DNA of 64,000 bases from Numida meleagris (taxonomy: Eukaryota; Chordata; Aves; Galliformes; Numididae): the NCBI RefSeq assembly GCF_002078875.1, contig NC_034414.1, positions 35,858,826 to 35,922,825 on the forward strand, read 5' to 3'. Below the pieces are notes generated by a model. It saw nothing but the letters and a program-made list of their open reading frames with translations. It was not told the DNA's origin and searched no databases. Shown here in pieces: positions 23,311 to 33,621 of this stretch (within the stretch, counting starts at the first letter, position 1; each line of letters starts with the position of its first letter). The position numbers and the translations under genes are program-made.

Positions 23311-26283
23311 GGGAGGGCTCTTTTGCCTCATGCAGTCACCAGGAGACAGCACTCCTGGAACTTGTCACTTTTGGAGTCTTTATTTACAGTTTGTGGCTTC
23401 AATAAAATGGTGTGATTCTTGCCTCACTTTTGTGCTAAATAAGAACAGTTGATATTTATATGTAGGTGCATGGTGTCTGTAAGAAATAAGTGCAGAGAAC
23501 TTCATAAGGTAATTTTGCTTGTTGCAGCTTGTAAACTGTGTTATATATCCTTACTGCTAGGGATGACATTAATGTGTTGTTTTAAAAGCTGCTACCAGGC
23601 CATTGCCCATGCATTTTACATAATGTGTATGTGCTCATGTATGATATTTAGACTGCTCCATAGCTGCAAATGTGTCTGGAAAAGTGGCTTTGATTAATTG
23701 ACTTCCCTTTTCTTCTCCTTTCCTCTCCTTTCCTCAGATGCAAGAGCTCAGTTCATTATCAGGGAAGATCAGAGGAGAGGAACAGAGTACCTAGGTCACA
23801 CACTGTTAGAGTTACAATTTTCCAAATACCCAATGTAAAGAGTAGGGAATGGGAAATATCCAGGATGGGAGAGGTCCTCTGTTTGAAGGTCCTTCTACAT
23901 TACAAATGTTCGCTCTGATTTTGCCTTTAGCTGTGCAGATTTGTATATTTATGTATAAATACAGATAAATTTACATATGTATGTAATGCTTGTTACATCG
24001 TCAACTCTGTTTGCCTTTTTTATGTGTCACATTTTCAGTCAGGCGAGCATGAGGAACCATGAACACCGATGCACTCACTAAGGACTGTTCTTTCCAGTGT
24101 TCCTTGTCCATTTGCTCCTTTTTGTTAGAAAATTGCCACTCGTAAGAACTTAAATGTATGCATGCAATTCGAAAGCCAAAACTCACACTTCAGTACATCA
24201 GCTGACAGCGCCCTTTGCTTCCGTTTGTATTTATACTTAAATATATAGTTCACTCCCTTTGATGTGGACATGCTGATAAGAGTTTATTTCTGATAAATTT
24301 CATGTATGTTCACAGTATTTGTGGCACGCATAATTTATCCATAAAATCAGAATTTTGTACAAGTAGAATATTGCTAGTCAGAACCCAAAGTTTGGCTCCA
24401 TCTTTATTCATCATATTTTACTTCTTCAGTTAACGTTATTACAGGTTAATAGGTGCACCTGAAAATCAAGCTGTATTGTAGTATCTGGTTCGTTATGTTA
24501 AATGAATCTTTTATAGGACAGCAAGACTCTTTTTTTTCCTAATGAAAAAGAATACCTCATCTTTTCCAATTTTCCTATCAAACACATCCACATCATCTTG
24601 AGACGCTACCACATCCAGCTGCATCTATACTCAGCTTCAATTATATGAAATTAGACAACCTACTCTCAGGTCCTTTAGGTTCCCTTTTGCTGTGTGAGGC
24701 ACACACATAGTGCATTTCCTGAGAAGTGCATGATTACAAACTATTCAGTACAAGCATGTTTTAAGTAAACAGTAAATTAAATATTGTCAGTGCTTGTTCA
24801 GACAGGCTCTTATGAAGGAAAAAGAACTTCTAGGTTTACGTTCATAAACTCTAGATTTAAGAACAGGCCAGTCAAATTTCAGGCATCATTTTTCCTTTCT
24901 AACTTCTTGACTCACCAGTTGTTCAACAGCTGGTTCAAAACATTATTTTCAGATGCTCATACATGGAAAACTGGGATAGACAAAATGCTGAAGGTAGCAA
25001 AATTCTTGTTTATTACTCAATTTGAGTGGAAAATTCTCAAAAATATTCTGTCACTAACTGTCAGGGAGACTTCTGCTTGAAAGACTGCTAAGGGTTTACT
25101 TGAACAATGTTTCTCTTTCAACCATGACAAATACAGTGAAAGAACATCATTTTGTTACAGTTCTGGCTATATTATTTTCTGTTATGCCAATCAACCTGAC
25201 TACAGGAGTTAGGAAAGAAAGGAAATGGTCACTTTCCTAAGAAATGAGGACTTTTGAGTATTTTGTGGTATCTTCAGTACTAAATACTTGGTAGTATTTG
25301 GAGAAATATAAATAAACTTTATAAAATCCAGAAGCTACAAATCTGCACTTGCAAAGTCTATTTTAATCACTGCCAGTTAATTCATTCCCAAGAGAAAGCA
25401 GAACTCCTTTCTTCCAAGGAGTCAAATATTGTTTTCATTCATTCTGTTAGCATTTCAAGGAGAACAAGGGTTGCATGTGTGTGTTCAAGGCTGCATGACT
25501 GATGATTAAATATGGCAAGAACTCCTTTCTTTATTGTATTTTATTTCTCTTTCTTACATGCAAGTATGAGTGAAAAACTGCCAGCTAATTCGCAAATTAC
25601 TCCAGCTAAGTTATCAGTGGTGTACAAAATGTCATAACACAAAGTAGATCGTGTTTCCAGTTCATCTCTCTATTAACAGCTTTCAATACAACAAAAAAGA
25701 CACAAATCTGAACAGCTAATAAAAATATTAGAGCAAAAAGGATGAAAAACACTTGCTTTACAAATTAAGAATGCAGAGATCTAAGGCAATCTGATTTATT
25801 CTTTGAAAATGGATTTGAGAGCTAACTCTGAAACAATAGATTTGTATGAGTGCACATAAGGCCAATATGTTCAATGCTGTAATTTTTTTATAGTTTCATA
25901 AATAGTTCTATCACCAGCATTTCAAAGAAATCTGAAAAAAACAGAGCTCATATGTGATGGCATAAATTTAGTGTATTTTATAGAACACTGCTACTCCAGA
26001 TATAGCCTACAGGTTGTGACTTTTCATAAAAGCTAATGAATTTCTAGATTTGTCAGCTGTTTCAGAACAGATGCACTTTGCTGATCTAATGGAAACATTT
26101 TGAGCCCAGATCCAAAATATCAATAGCTTTTAGTATCGCAGATTAGTGGGGCTATTGGGTAAATGGGGATGTGGTTTTTGATAAAAATCAGCAAGTAGTT
26201 TTGTATGTGTGTTTTATGAGAACTGTCTCTTCAGTGTTTGATGCTGAGATTTTTCCCTATTTTTTATTTTTTTCCTTCTCCAG

Positions 26284-26380
26284 AGTTTTAAGTTGAATGT
26301 TGATAGCCACTGCGCTTTAAAAGAAGCAGTGGTAGAGGAAGGACGTCAACTTCTTGAGCTTATTGTATCTCACAAATCAG
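26284..26380 (+). CDS. AKAP6: AKAP6 internal coding exon, second in window
   Basis: This 97-nt exon has 32 codons plus one base. It begins S-F-K-L-N-V-D-S-H-C and contains L-L-E-L-I-V-S-H-K-S. It is too short to stand out as an ORF and was found by following the AKAP6 reading frame from the exon at 10513. The acceptor is a good pyrimidine tract ending CTCCAG (AG at 26282-26283), and the donor is AATCAG|GTAAAT. It enters in phase 0 and leaves in phase 1, and the spare G completes a Gly codon at the start of the next exon. The segment is a predicted amphipathic helix within the spectrin-like region. Joined to its neighbours, it gives one uninterrupted protein matching the known order of AKAP6 residues. 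It follows an intron of 15,648 bp. Confidence 0.93.
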
Positions 26381-27619
26381 GTAAATCCTTCTGAAATATT
26401 GCAAGTCTTTATATCTCTGGACTATTAAAGAATGAAGAAGCATTGCTGTAAATTACTGCATATATTCACTTCCTTATGTATTATTAATATTTACATTATC
26501 AGATTGACCTTCAAGATTTATAAATGTTTCATATACTGCATACAATGCAGTGATACTTATAAAATGAAATACTGCCTGCAAATAGTCTGTTCATTTTATT
26601 TTGGTCTGCTGCTCAGTTGAGTTTCAGTTGAGATCGCATCAGTGAAAACTTTACACTGACACATTCTTTGATGTAGGTGCTATGGAAATAACATTAAGAT
26701 AATGAACTAGGATTTCAAATGTATACATGTATATTTTTACATACCCTGCATGGGTAATTGCATTGGTGAAACTTTATTTTGTCTCTTAAACTAATTCTTA
26801 CGTGATTTTAATATATTTATGAGGAATAGATTAAAATTAAAAATGCCTTTTTCCTTTGGTTAGGCTTGTCTTTTTCTGCACAGGCCTTAAACTGGGGGGA
26901 GGGGAAGAGATACTGATATCCTTTTTCTTTCCCCACCACTCCCTATATTTTTAGATGTTTGCGTGACTTGTATGATAATAGGGTTTTAATCAGCATATAT
27001 TGCTAGGTAATGCCATCTTCATTTTGCATGCTTTTCACCCAGGTAGAGGTTGTCCCCTGGTTTACATTTTTCTGATCTTGTTATATATTCTGCCTCTATT
27101 GTTTCACAGTATCAGGCAGATCTCTGTAATGTGAAAGCTGTAAGAAATCAGTGACTTCTACACATAAGACCAAAAACGTACAGAAACTATAGCTGAGAAG
27201 GGTACTGCGTGTCATGCTATACTTAGCAAGTGGTAATATGTAAACTACTGAAAATATGAACAGATGAAGGTAGGAAAAAATGTATTTGGTAGATTATGTG
27301 TTTAAAGATTAGATATTAGAGAGTGATATTACCATAGCTTTTCCTATTGCAGTCACAGTTTATGTGGGATTTTCCTTTTCTTAAAATTTTTTGTCATAAA
27401 CATAATAAAAGATTAAAATGATGGCTGAAATAATTTTTTGACCCTGTAGCATTGTTTACAGTGTGAATAGTAGTAATGCTTGTGCTCATTTCTGAGAAAA
27501 TACACTAAATTTCCTGTTTTGTTTATTTAAACATCCTGCTAATTCTTTGATTAAGGAATAATATTTAAAAATGCAGCTGAGTTTTCAACTTACTTTTTTT
27601 CCCCTTCATTTTGGAGAAG
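26381..27619 (+). other. AKAP6: AKAP6 intron between second and third exons in window (1,239 bp)
   Basis: This short intron starts GTAAAT and ends in a pyrimidine tract followed by a tandem GAG-AAG acceptor. I see no repeat family and no gene inside it; it is plain AT-rich sequence. Confidence 0.9.
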
Positions 27620-27783
27620 GACTGAAGGACATGCTGCAGATGATTGCAAGTCAATGGAAGGAGCTACAGAGGCAAATCAAACGGCAACACAGCTGGATTC
27701 TCAGGGCTCTGGATATCATCAAAGCAGAGATACTGGCTACTGATGTGTCTGCAGAGAATGAGGAAGGGACTGGGAGCCCTAAG
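27620..27783 (+). CDS. AKAP6: AKAP6 internal coding exon, third in window
   Basis: This exon is 164 nt. With the G carried over from 26380 it gives 55 codons, beginning G-L-K-D-M-L and including Q-W-K-E-L-Q-R-Q-I-K-R-Q-H-S-W-I-L-R. It ends E-E-G-T-G-S-P-K. I recognise it as AKAP6 spectrin-repeat sequence. The helix with regularly spaced Trp, Leu and basic residues is the typical core of a spectrin repeat; the acidic Glu-Glu-Gly-Thr-Gly-Ser-Pro end is a linker. The donor is AAG|GTAAGT, a near-ideal 5' splice site, leaving phase 0. The acceptor is a tandem GAG-AAG at 27614-27619. I chose the downstream AG because it gives the residue order known for the family (Ser/Ala-Gly-Leu-Lys-Asp). The upstream AG would insert one Glu. 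The next coding exon, which would start A-E-V-Q-L, was not found before 64000. Confidence 0.94.
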
Positions 27784-30700
27784 GTAAGTGGCTTGAAGTT
27801 TGCCTTATTTCCTCTTATTTCCGTCTTCTTTTGAACTAGGAACCACTGAAGTTTTCTTTCCACCCTAAGGCTTTTCATTTCTACTGGGTAAACTTTTTTT
27901 TTCCTATAAACAAAATGAAATGCCTTACTCTGAAACAATAAAAAATCTTCGAACTTTCAAGTTTTCCTGGAAGACCTTTCTTACTGTGTGCAGAGGGGCA
28001 TGAGGGGGAACATAAAACATTTAGTAAACAAAACATAAAGCATCTTTAACATGAATAATCAGAATGGTTTTAAATTGTTTTGTTGCAACTATAAATCACT
28101 ATAATCAGTGCAATCACTCAGCTCTGACATCCATTAGCCGCTTGGTTACAGCAAATTAACAAAGAAGAGAGAAAGTGATTCATTATCTCATTCCTGTTAA
28201 TGACTATCAGATGCATTGCTTAATTAGGGGATGGCCATTGTAGTGGGAAGAAGGTCATATGCCTTTTCACAAATCTTTTTCCTCTAAGTCTTCCATAATA
28301 GTGCATGTGCTGAATACAAGTACTTTAAGAATAAAGTATTGACACCTATAACCATTTTGAGGATATTAATTATCAAAGAGGTCTATAGTACTTACCAGTT
28401 GCTGAACTTGAAACTTGTAAGAGCACTCTGAATACAAAGAATACTAATTCAAATTGGTGTAAGCAGTGGAAGGACACTGTACACAACACAAACTTATGGC
28501 ATAGGGTCCATGCCCTTGTATTAATATCAGTAGAAAAAATGGTTGAGAGGTTGCACTGGAAGGTGTTGTTTTTTCCATTGCATCCTGAGCAATGAACAAT
28601 ACAGCAGGGAGTCTAGAAACTTCAACATTTTGGCATGTTGCAGGCTGAAATGAAGATTCCTGTTTCTGGAAATAACAGGTGCTTGTGCTGAGTAGATTTG
28701 ATTCTGATACCAGACAATTCTTTGTATTGGCATTCACTGCTTTTTAGAGATCAGTTTGTGCAATAGCTTTGTCACATGTCATAGGATGTCACTGAATGTT
28801 CTGATATTTTCTTATACAGGAAAAATTATAGGCAGGAAATGCTACTTGAACTAATATGCCTAGTCACTTATGTGGTTCAAAATGATCCAGTGTCTCATAG
28901 GTTTTAGTTTAGGAACTAGGTGGTGGAGCAATTCTTGGTTTCACAGTTAGGTCTTTTAAAGTAAACAGCCTACCTCAAAGTTGGCTTTACACACCCCAGT
29001 AATATATCCCTGTGCCTCTTGACTCTTGACAGCTTCTTGACAGCTTGACTTTTCCATGGCCAAATACCTAACTGCTCAATCAAAATCACTGCATAAAAAG
29101 TGTTCTAAAACCCAGCTTGATTTTGCTGTGGAAATTATGGAAATCTGAACATAGAATGATTACATTCAAATATTTGCTTAAAAAGGGGAAAATGAAAAAG
29201 TTTTTGTTTCATTATTTTCTTATGTGGATAGGTAGCACCTCCTGGCCTAACCCTTTTTATCAAAGAGATAGAGCCCTGAAGCAACACTATTGTGCCTACA
29301 ACTGTATAAATAAAACCACAAGTGACAGAAAAGATAAACTGAAAAGAATTTTCAGGTTATTTCATTAAATAAATCGTATTCCTATATGGTTCTTGTAGGT
29401 ATGGGCAGTAGTGCTGTCAAATACCATCTACTTATTCATGCTGAAAGATTAACTAAAATTAAAATACAGTTGGTATTACAACTGTAAATTTCGGTTTGCA
29501 TTTATTTCAAAAGCCAAAAGAAACCTGAGAAGTATAATAGAAAATCTAAAGATTATATCTAGAGGGTATTTTTCTTTTTTTTGACTTGTTTGAGAAACTA
29601 CAGAAACAGTGTTGGCATTAGAAATCTGTGAAGAAATAGGAAAAGAAGGAATTTCAAAGACCCTAAGAAACCTTTCCCTTAGGAGTCTTTAAATGTGTTT
29701 TTATAGCTCTGTGGCATCTTTTCTGCAAGGAATAGAGTTGAAAGGAGAGAGGGAGATTCTGTGCTCTAGAAATACATCATCAACATTTGTATTGAAGAAT
29801 TCAGATTTTGCGTATGAGATTATTTATTTTATTGTATTTATTTTTCATAGCAGCTTGTACATTTAAATTCAGTGTAGTGATTGCTGTATAAGACTAGAGG
29901 GTTTTTAAATATTTCTGATAACTAAGCTCTTCTAATATACTGCATTCTTTGTATTAGCTCTTAGAAATGCAGTAAGATCTCTTCTTTTATGTTTTTACCA
30001 AAACTATTACTTTGTCATTTTTATAAATAAAAAAAATTACTACTGTATTCATCTTAAATTGGATTATATAGATTTGGATTTTCTACTCCATTGAAAAATA
30101 TCTTTAAAAATAAATCTCAGAATTGCCACTCTGCATTTCAACAAAATGTTTGATCTAACATTACTAGCGATAAGTGTCTTGTATGATACATATGTCATCC
30201 TTTTAGGTGGACACTTATTTAGCAATAAGAGGTTTCTTCTGATGGTAAGTAATATTCCAAAATACCTGGAAATGAGGAGGAATATTTGTATCCCTGTGCA
30301 TATCTGCTTTTTTCCACCTTCTCGTGAGGTCTTAGACCGCTTGTTATATAACTGACATCTTAATGATGTGGCCAGTACCTCTCCATCAAGAAAGGCCTGT
30401 GGGAACAGTATTGCTCTCAATAAACAGTGGTACTGAAAAATAACGCAATGTACTTTATTACCTTGAACCAGTGAGTGTTACTGCCCTAATATGATACTGG
30501 CCTATTTAATTCCTGGTTTTGTGGAAAAGCTCATTGCTTACTAAATATCTTGTAAATTGCAATTAATGTACATGAAAAATATAGAAATCTTAACAGCATT
30601 TGTCCATAATGAACATTTAACTTAATCCAGAGTTGTATGAAATAGTATTCTTAGTGCCAATTATCAGTTCTGTTTTCAGTGTCTTTTTGGACAGTTAGCT

Positions 30701-31489
30701 CATGTCTGTAATTTTTGGGATGCACAATTTTATTCTGCAGTAAAACATTTCAGAGCATAACATCAAAACTTAAAAGCTAGTAGGTTAAAAGACAATAGTC
30801 TACACTAGAAGTCTGTATGTAGTCTATACTTCTGGACATATTCCTTTCCAGAATAATTACTGTATTGAAAAAATATTCGTACTTCTCTATTCTAGCCTCA
30901 GAGAAATAACTATGAAACTGTGCCTAGTGCTTAGAACATTGAAATCTGACTTAGCTGTCACAGGTAAAAACCACTCCTGGGGAGATTGTCTTATCTCCAT
31001 AATGACCATGTCTGTCAGTATGTTAATGATAGAAGCAGTAAGGATTCGAGGAACATTAGAAGAGATAAAAAAAATTTTAACAAAGTAAACCTAAAATCAT
31101 AGAATTAGTAGACAGATCTTCTACACAAGTGTTTGAAGTGGTTAAACAAACCTCTGTCTAAATGGAAAAAGAAAACTAGCGTAATTTCCCCTTGATACGT
31201 AATTAAACATCCCACATTTCCAGCATCATCTCCCACTCAGTTGTGCATAATCTTACAGTTTCTGCAGCCATTCTAAACAAAGTCTTCTATATACAGAAAA
31301 GTGATTTGCATAAAAAGAAATGAAAACTCGTTGAAGCTATTTAATACCTAACCACAGTTTACGATTCTGGGAACTGTCCTTGACAGTTTTATAGTGACAC
31401 TGGTCTCAGACCTAGTGAGTGGAATAAACACTGTAGTCAGGAACAATTACATCTTGCTCAGTATTATAATATCAGACTAAATTTACAAG

Positions 31490-32074
31490 ATGGAGAACAA
31501 AAAGAGGGAATGCTCAACCATTCTTCATAGGAAAGGTGCTGTAACCCTCTGATCATCTTTGTGGCCCTCCTCTGGACTATATCCAACATCTCTGCATTCT
31601 TCTTACGCTGGGGGCCACAGGCCTGGATGCAGTACTGCAGATGATGCCTCACAAGGGCAGAGTAGATGAGGACAATCACCTTTCTCTGCTGGCCACCCCT
31701 CTTTTGATGCAGTCCAGGATACAGTTGGCTTTCTGGGCTGCAGGCACACACTGCTAGCCCATGTCCAACTTTTTGTTCACCAGGACCCCCAAGCCTTTTT
31801 CCACAGGGCTGCTCTCAATAAGTTCTTCTTTCAGTCTATATGCATGTTTGGGATTGCCCTGACCCAAGTGCAGCACCTTGCACGTGGCCTTGTTGAACCT
31901 CATTAGGTTCATCCATCTGTATGGCATTTCTTTCTTCTATTGTGTCAACTGATCCACTCAGCTTGGTGTCATCAGCAAACTTGCTGAGGGTACACTTGAT
32001 CCCACTGTCTATGTCATTGGTAAAAATTTTGAAGAGCACCACTCCCAAGATGGACCCCTGGGGGACACCTCTTA
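31490..32074 (-). mobile_element. CR1 ORF2 reverse-transcriptase segment, inverted
   Basis: The minus strand encodes [13 protein letters not shown] and, about 25 residues on, F-A-D-D-T-K-L-S-G. These are RT motifs, the second with the catalytic Asp-Asp pair. C-terminal pieces follow (A-L-V-R-H-H-L-Q-Y-C, R-A-T-K-M-I-R-G-L). Frames are broken by small indels. The segment stops short of the CR1 3' end and lies 5'-to-5' against the plus-strand CR1 end at 32082-32243, as in a 5'-inverted insertion. Confidence 0.88.
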
Positions 32075-32081
32075 TGGCCAG

Positions 32082-32243
32082 CCTCAGAGAAGCTGTGGAT
32101 GCCCCATCCATGGAGGCATTTAAGGCCATGTTGGATGGGGCCCTGGACAGCCTGATCTAGTGACTGGCAACCCTGCCCACAGCAGAGGGATTGGAACTAG
32201 ATGATCTTTAAGTCCATCCCAGTCTAAGCCACTCTATGATGGT
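32082..32243 (+). mobile_element. CR1 3' end, sense half of inverted copy
   Basis: AGAGAAGCTGTGGATGCCCC, then TTGGATGGGGCCCTGGACAG, GGAACTAGATGATCTTTAAG and CACTCTATGATGG form the plus-strand CR1 3' end. It begins just after the inverted RT segment ends. Confidence 0.88.
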
Positions 32244-32435
32244 AACAGTCCTTTCTTTACTACTATGGAGTTGTAACTTGTTCTTTGATATGAAAAGAAT
32301 GTACAAATGAAATGTTTTGACATCTTTGTGATTAGTGTAGAGAAATACCGTATTTGTCATTACATTTTTACTTTTTCTCAGTGTCTTTTATCAGTTCTAA
32401 ATTTCTAAATCTGCAGATGTCAGCATGATGCAGTA

Positions 32436-32461
32436 GGTTGCTCTGAAAGTAATGCCTGCTA
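32436..32461 (+). repeat. Left terminal inverted repeat of mariner
   Basis: GGTTGCTCTGAAAGTAATGC and the following bases match the complement of the right end except for a few bases at the very tip. It lies directly after a TA dinucleotide, the mariner target site. Confidence 0.85.
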
Positions 32462-33593
32462 TTTATTTTATCATCAGCTACAAAACAGTGTTTTTCAACA
32501 TAGCCACCACCATTAGCTGTACATTTTCACCAGTGATGAACAAGAGCCTGCATGCCACGCTCATAAAAATTTGCATCAGCAGAGGTGACCCACTGTTTCA
32601 CAGCTAACAGGATAGTGTAGTTAGGAAAATGCCTACTCGGTCCATTCTTCATTGGCCTGAACAGATGAAAGTCAGAGGGTGCCAAATCCAATGAGTCTGG
32701 TAGGACAGTCCAGCCAGGCTTGGCAATGTCCTCCACAGTCTTCAAACTGGTATTGGGCCCAGTGTTATCATGTTACAAGAAAAACCTTGTCTTCTTCTCC
32801 TGCCTGAATCTGGAAGTTCAACCCTTCAGCTTAGTCAGCATAGCAAAGTAGTGATCAGAATTGATGGTTTATCTGGGTTCCAGGAAATCAAGAAACATCA
32901 CCCCTTTGCTATCCCAAAAGACAGCGCACATCACTTTACCCACTGTCAGCTGCATCTTGAATATTTTATCGATGGGGAATTCATGTGTGACTATTCCACG
33001 GACTGCTGTTTTGACTCTAGCTCGTGGTGTCACCATGTCACAGATAGTGATGTAATCCAGGAAAATGTCACCTTCAGCTTCATAGTGGTTCAGTAGGTCC
33101 TTAGAAACTTGCCTGCAGTGTTCTTTCTGTTCCTGTGTGAGCATTCGTGGGATCCACCTGTGGAAACTGCAATATTCCCATGTTGTCACCATCATTTCCA
33201 ATACATTGAAGCCAATATTCAGTTCTGTGCAGAGTTCCCTGGTCATAATCTGCTGATTCATGTGAATGAGCGGATTGAGATGTTCTTCATTTTGTGGTAT
33301 GACAGCTGCATATAGCCATCTGGAACACGGCTTGTCTTTCACGCTGCTGTCACCACCTCACTGTGCTCACATCCACTGTTTGGTCTCCATAAATTTTTTC
33401 AGCATGGAGGAATTCAGTTCCACACCTTTGCTTCATACAAATGTCCATGTCAAATGCCATTTTGTCAGACTGCCACTCTGCTGCCATCTGTCTCGCAGCA
33501 ACAAAATGTAATGATTATCGGTGGGGAGATTCTACCTCTACTGCCATACTACCAGCATCCACCTCTGACATCTTGGGCCCATGTAATAAAACA

Positions 33594-33621
33594 GAAGGTA
33601 TTACTTTCAGAGCAGGCATTG
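33594..33621 (-). repeat. Right terminal inverted repeat of mariner
   Basis: On the minus strand it reads CAATGCCTGCTCTGAAAGTA and onward, and is followed on the plus strand by TA. It matches the left repeat with a few differences at the tip. Confidence 0.85.

Larger units (their letters stand above)
10636..26283 (+). other. AKAP6: AKAP6 intron between first and second exons in window (15,648 bp)
   Basis: It begins GTAGGA and ends CTCCAG, and the flanking exons join in frame. It holds CR1 pieces at 11570-12340, 16510-16568, 20527-20812, 21100-21395 and 22917-23310. It also holds an LTR-like fragment at 14645-14965 and a probable solo LTR at 19203-19559. Remaining stretches (10636-11569, 12341-14644, 14966-16509, 16569-19202, 19560-20526, 21396-22916, 23311-26283) are AT-rich sequence in which I recognise nothing beyond short simple repeats. 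Confidence 0.85.
32436..33621 (-). mobile_element. Near-complete mariner element (Galluhop type), inactivated
   Basis: The element is about 1.19 kb, bounded by TA on both sides (32434-32435 and 33622-33623). Its terminal inverted repeats share GCTCTGAAAGTAAT. The minus strand encodes a decayed mariner transposase. The N-terminal part lies near 33343-33511. A central part (32869-33342) reads W-I-P-R-M-L-T-Q-E-Q-K-E-H and A-V-F-W-D-S-K-G-V, and a C-terminal part (32527-32745) reads D-L-A-P-S-D-F-H-L-F and A-L-V-H-H-W. An H-D-N triplet lies between the last two. Candidate catalytic Asp residues are still visible, but the first sits in a changed context (Cys-Asp-Met rather than Gly-Asp-Glu) and frameshifts and stops break the frame. 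It is a fossil copy, potentially mobilisable only in trans. Confidence 0.9.

Noticed and set aside
31836..32129. Reverse transcriptase motifs taken as an endogenous retrovirus pol
   Set aside because: The motif wording and downstream C-terminal region are of CR1 (non-LTR) type, and a CR1 3' end adjoins it.
32869..33342. 157-codon minus-strand ORF as a host gene
   Set aside because: It is the central part of the mariner transposase, bounded by the element's inverted repeats.
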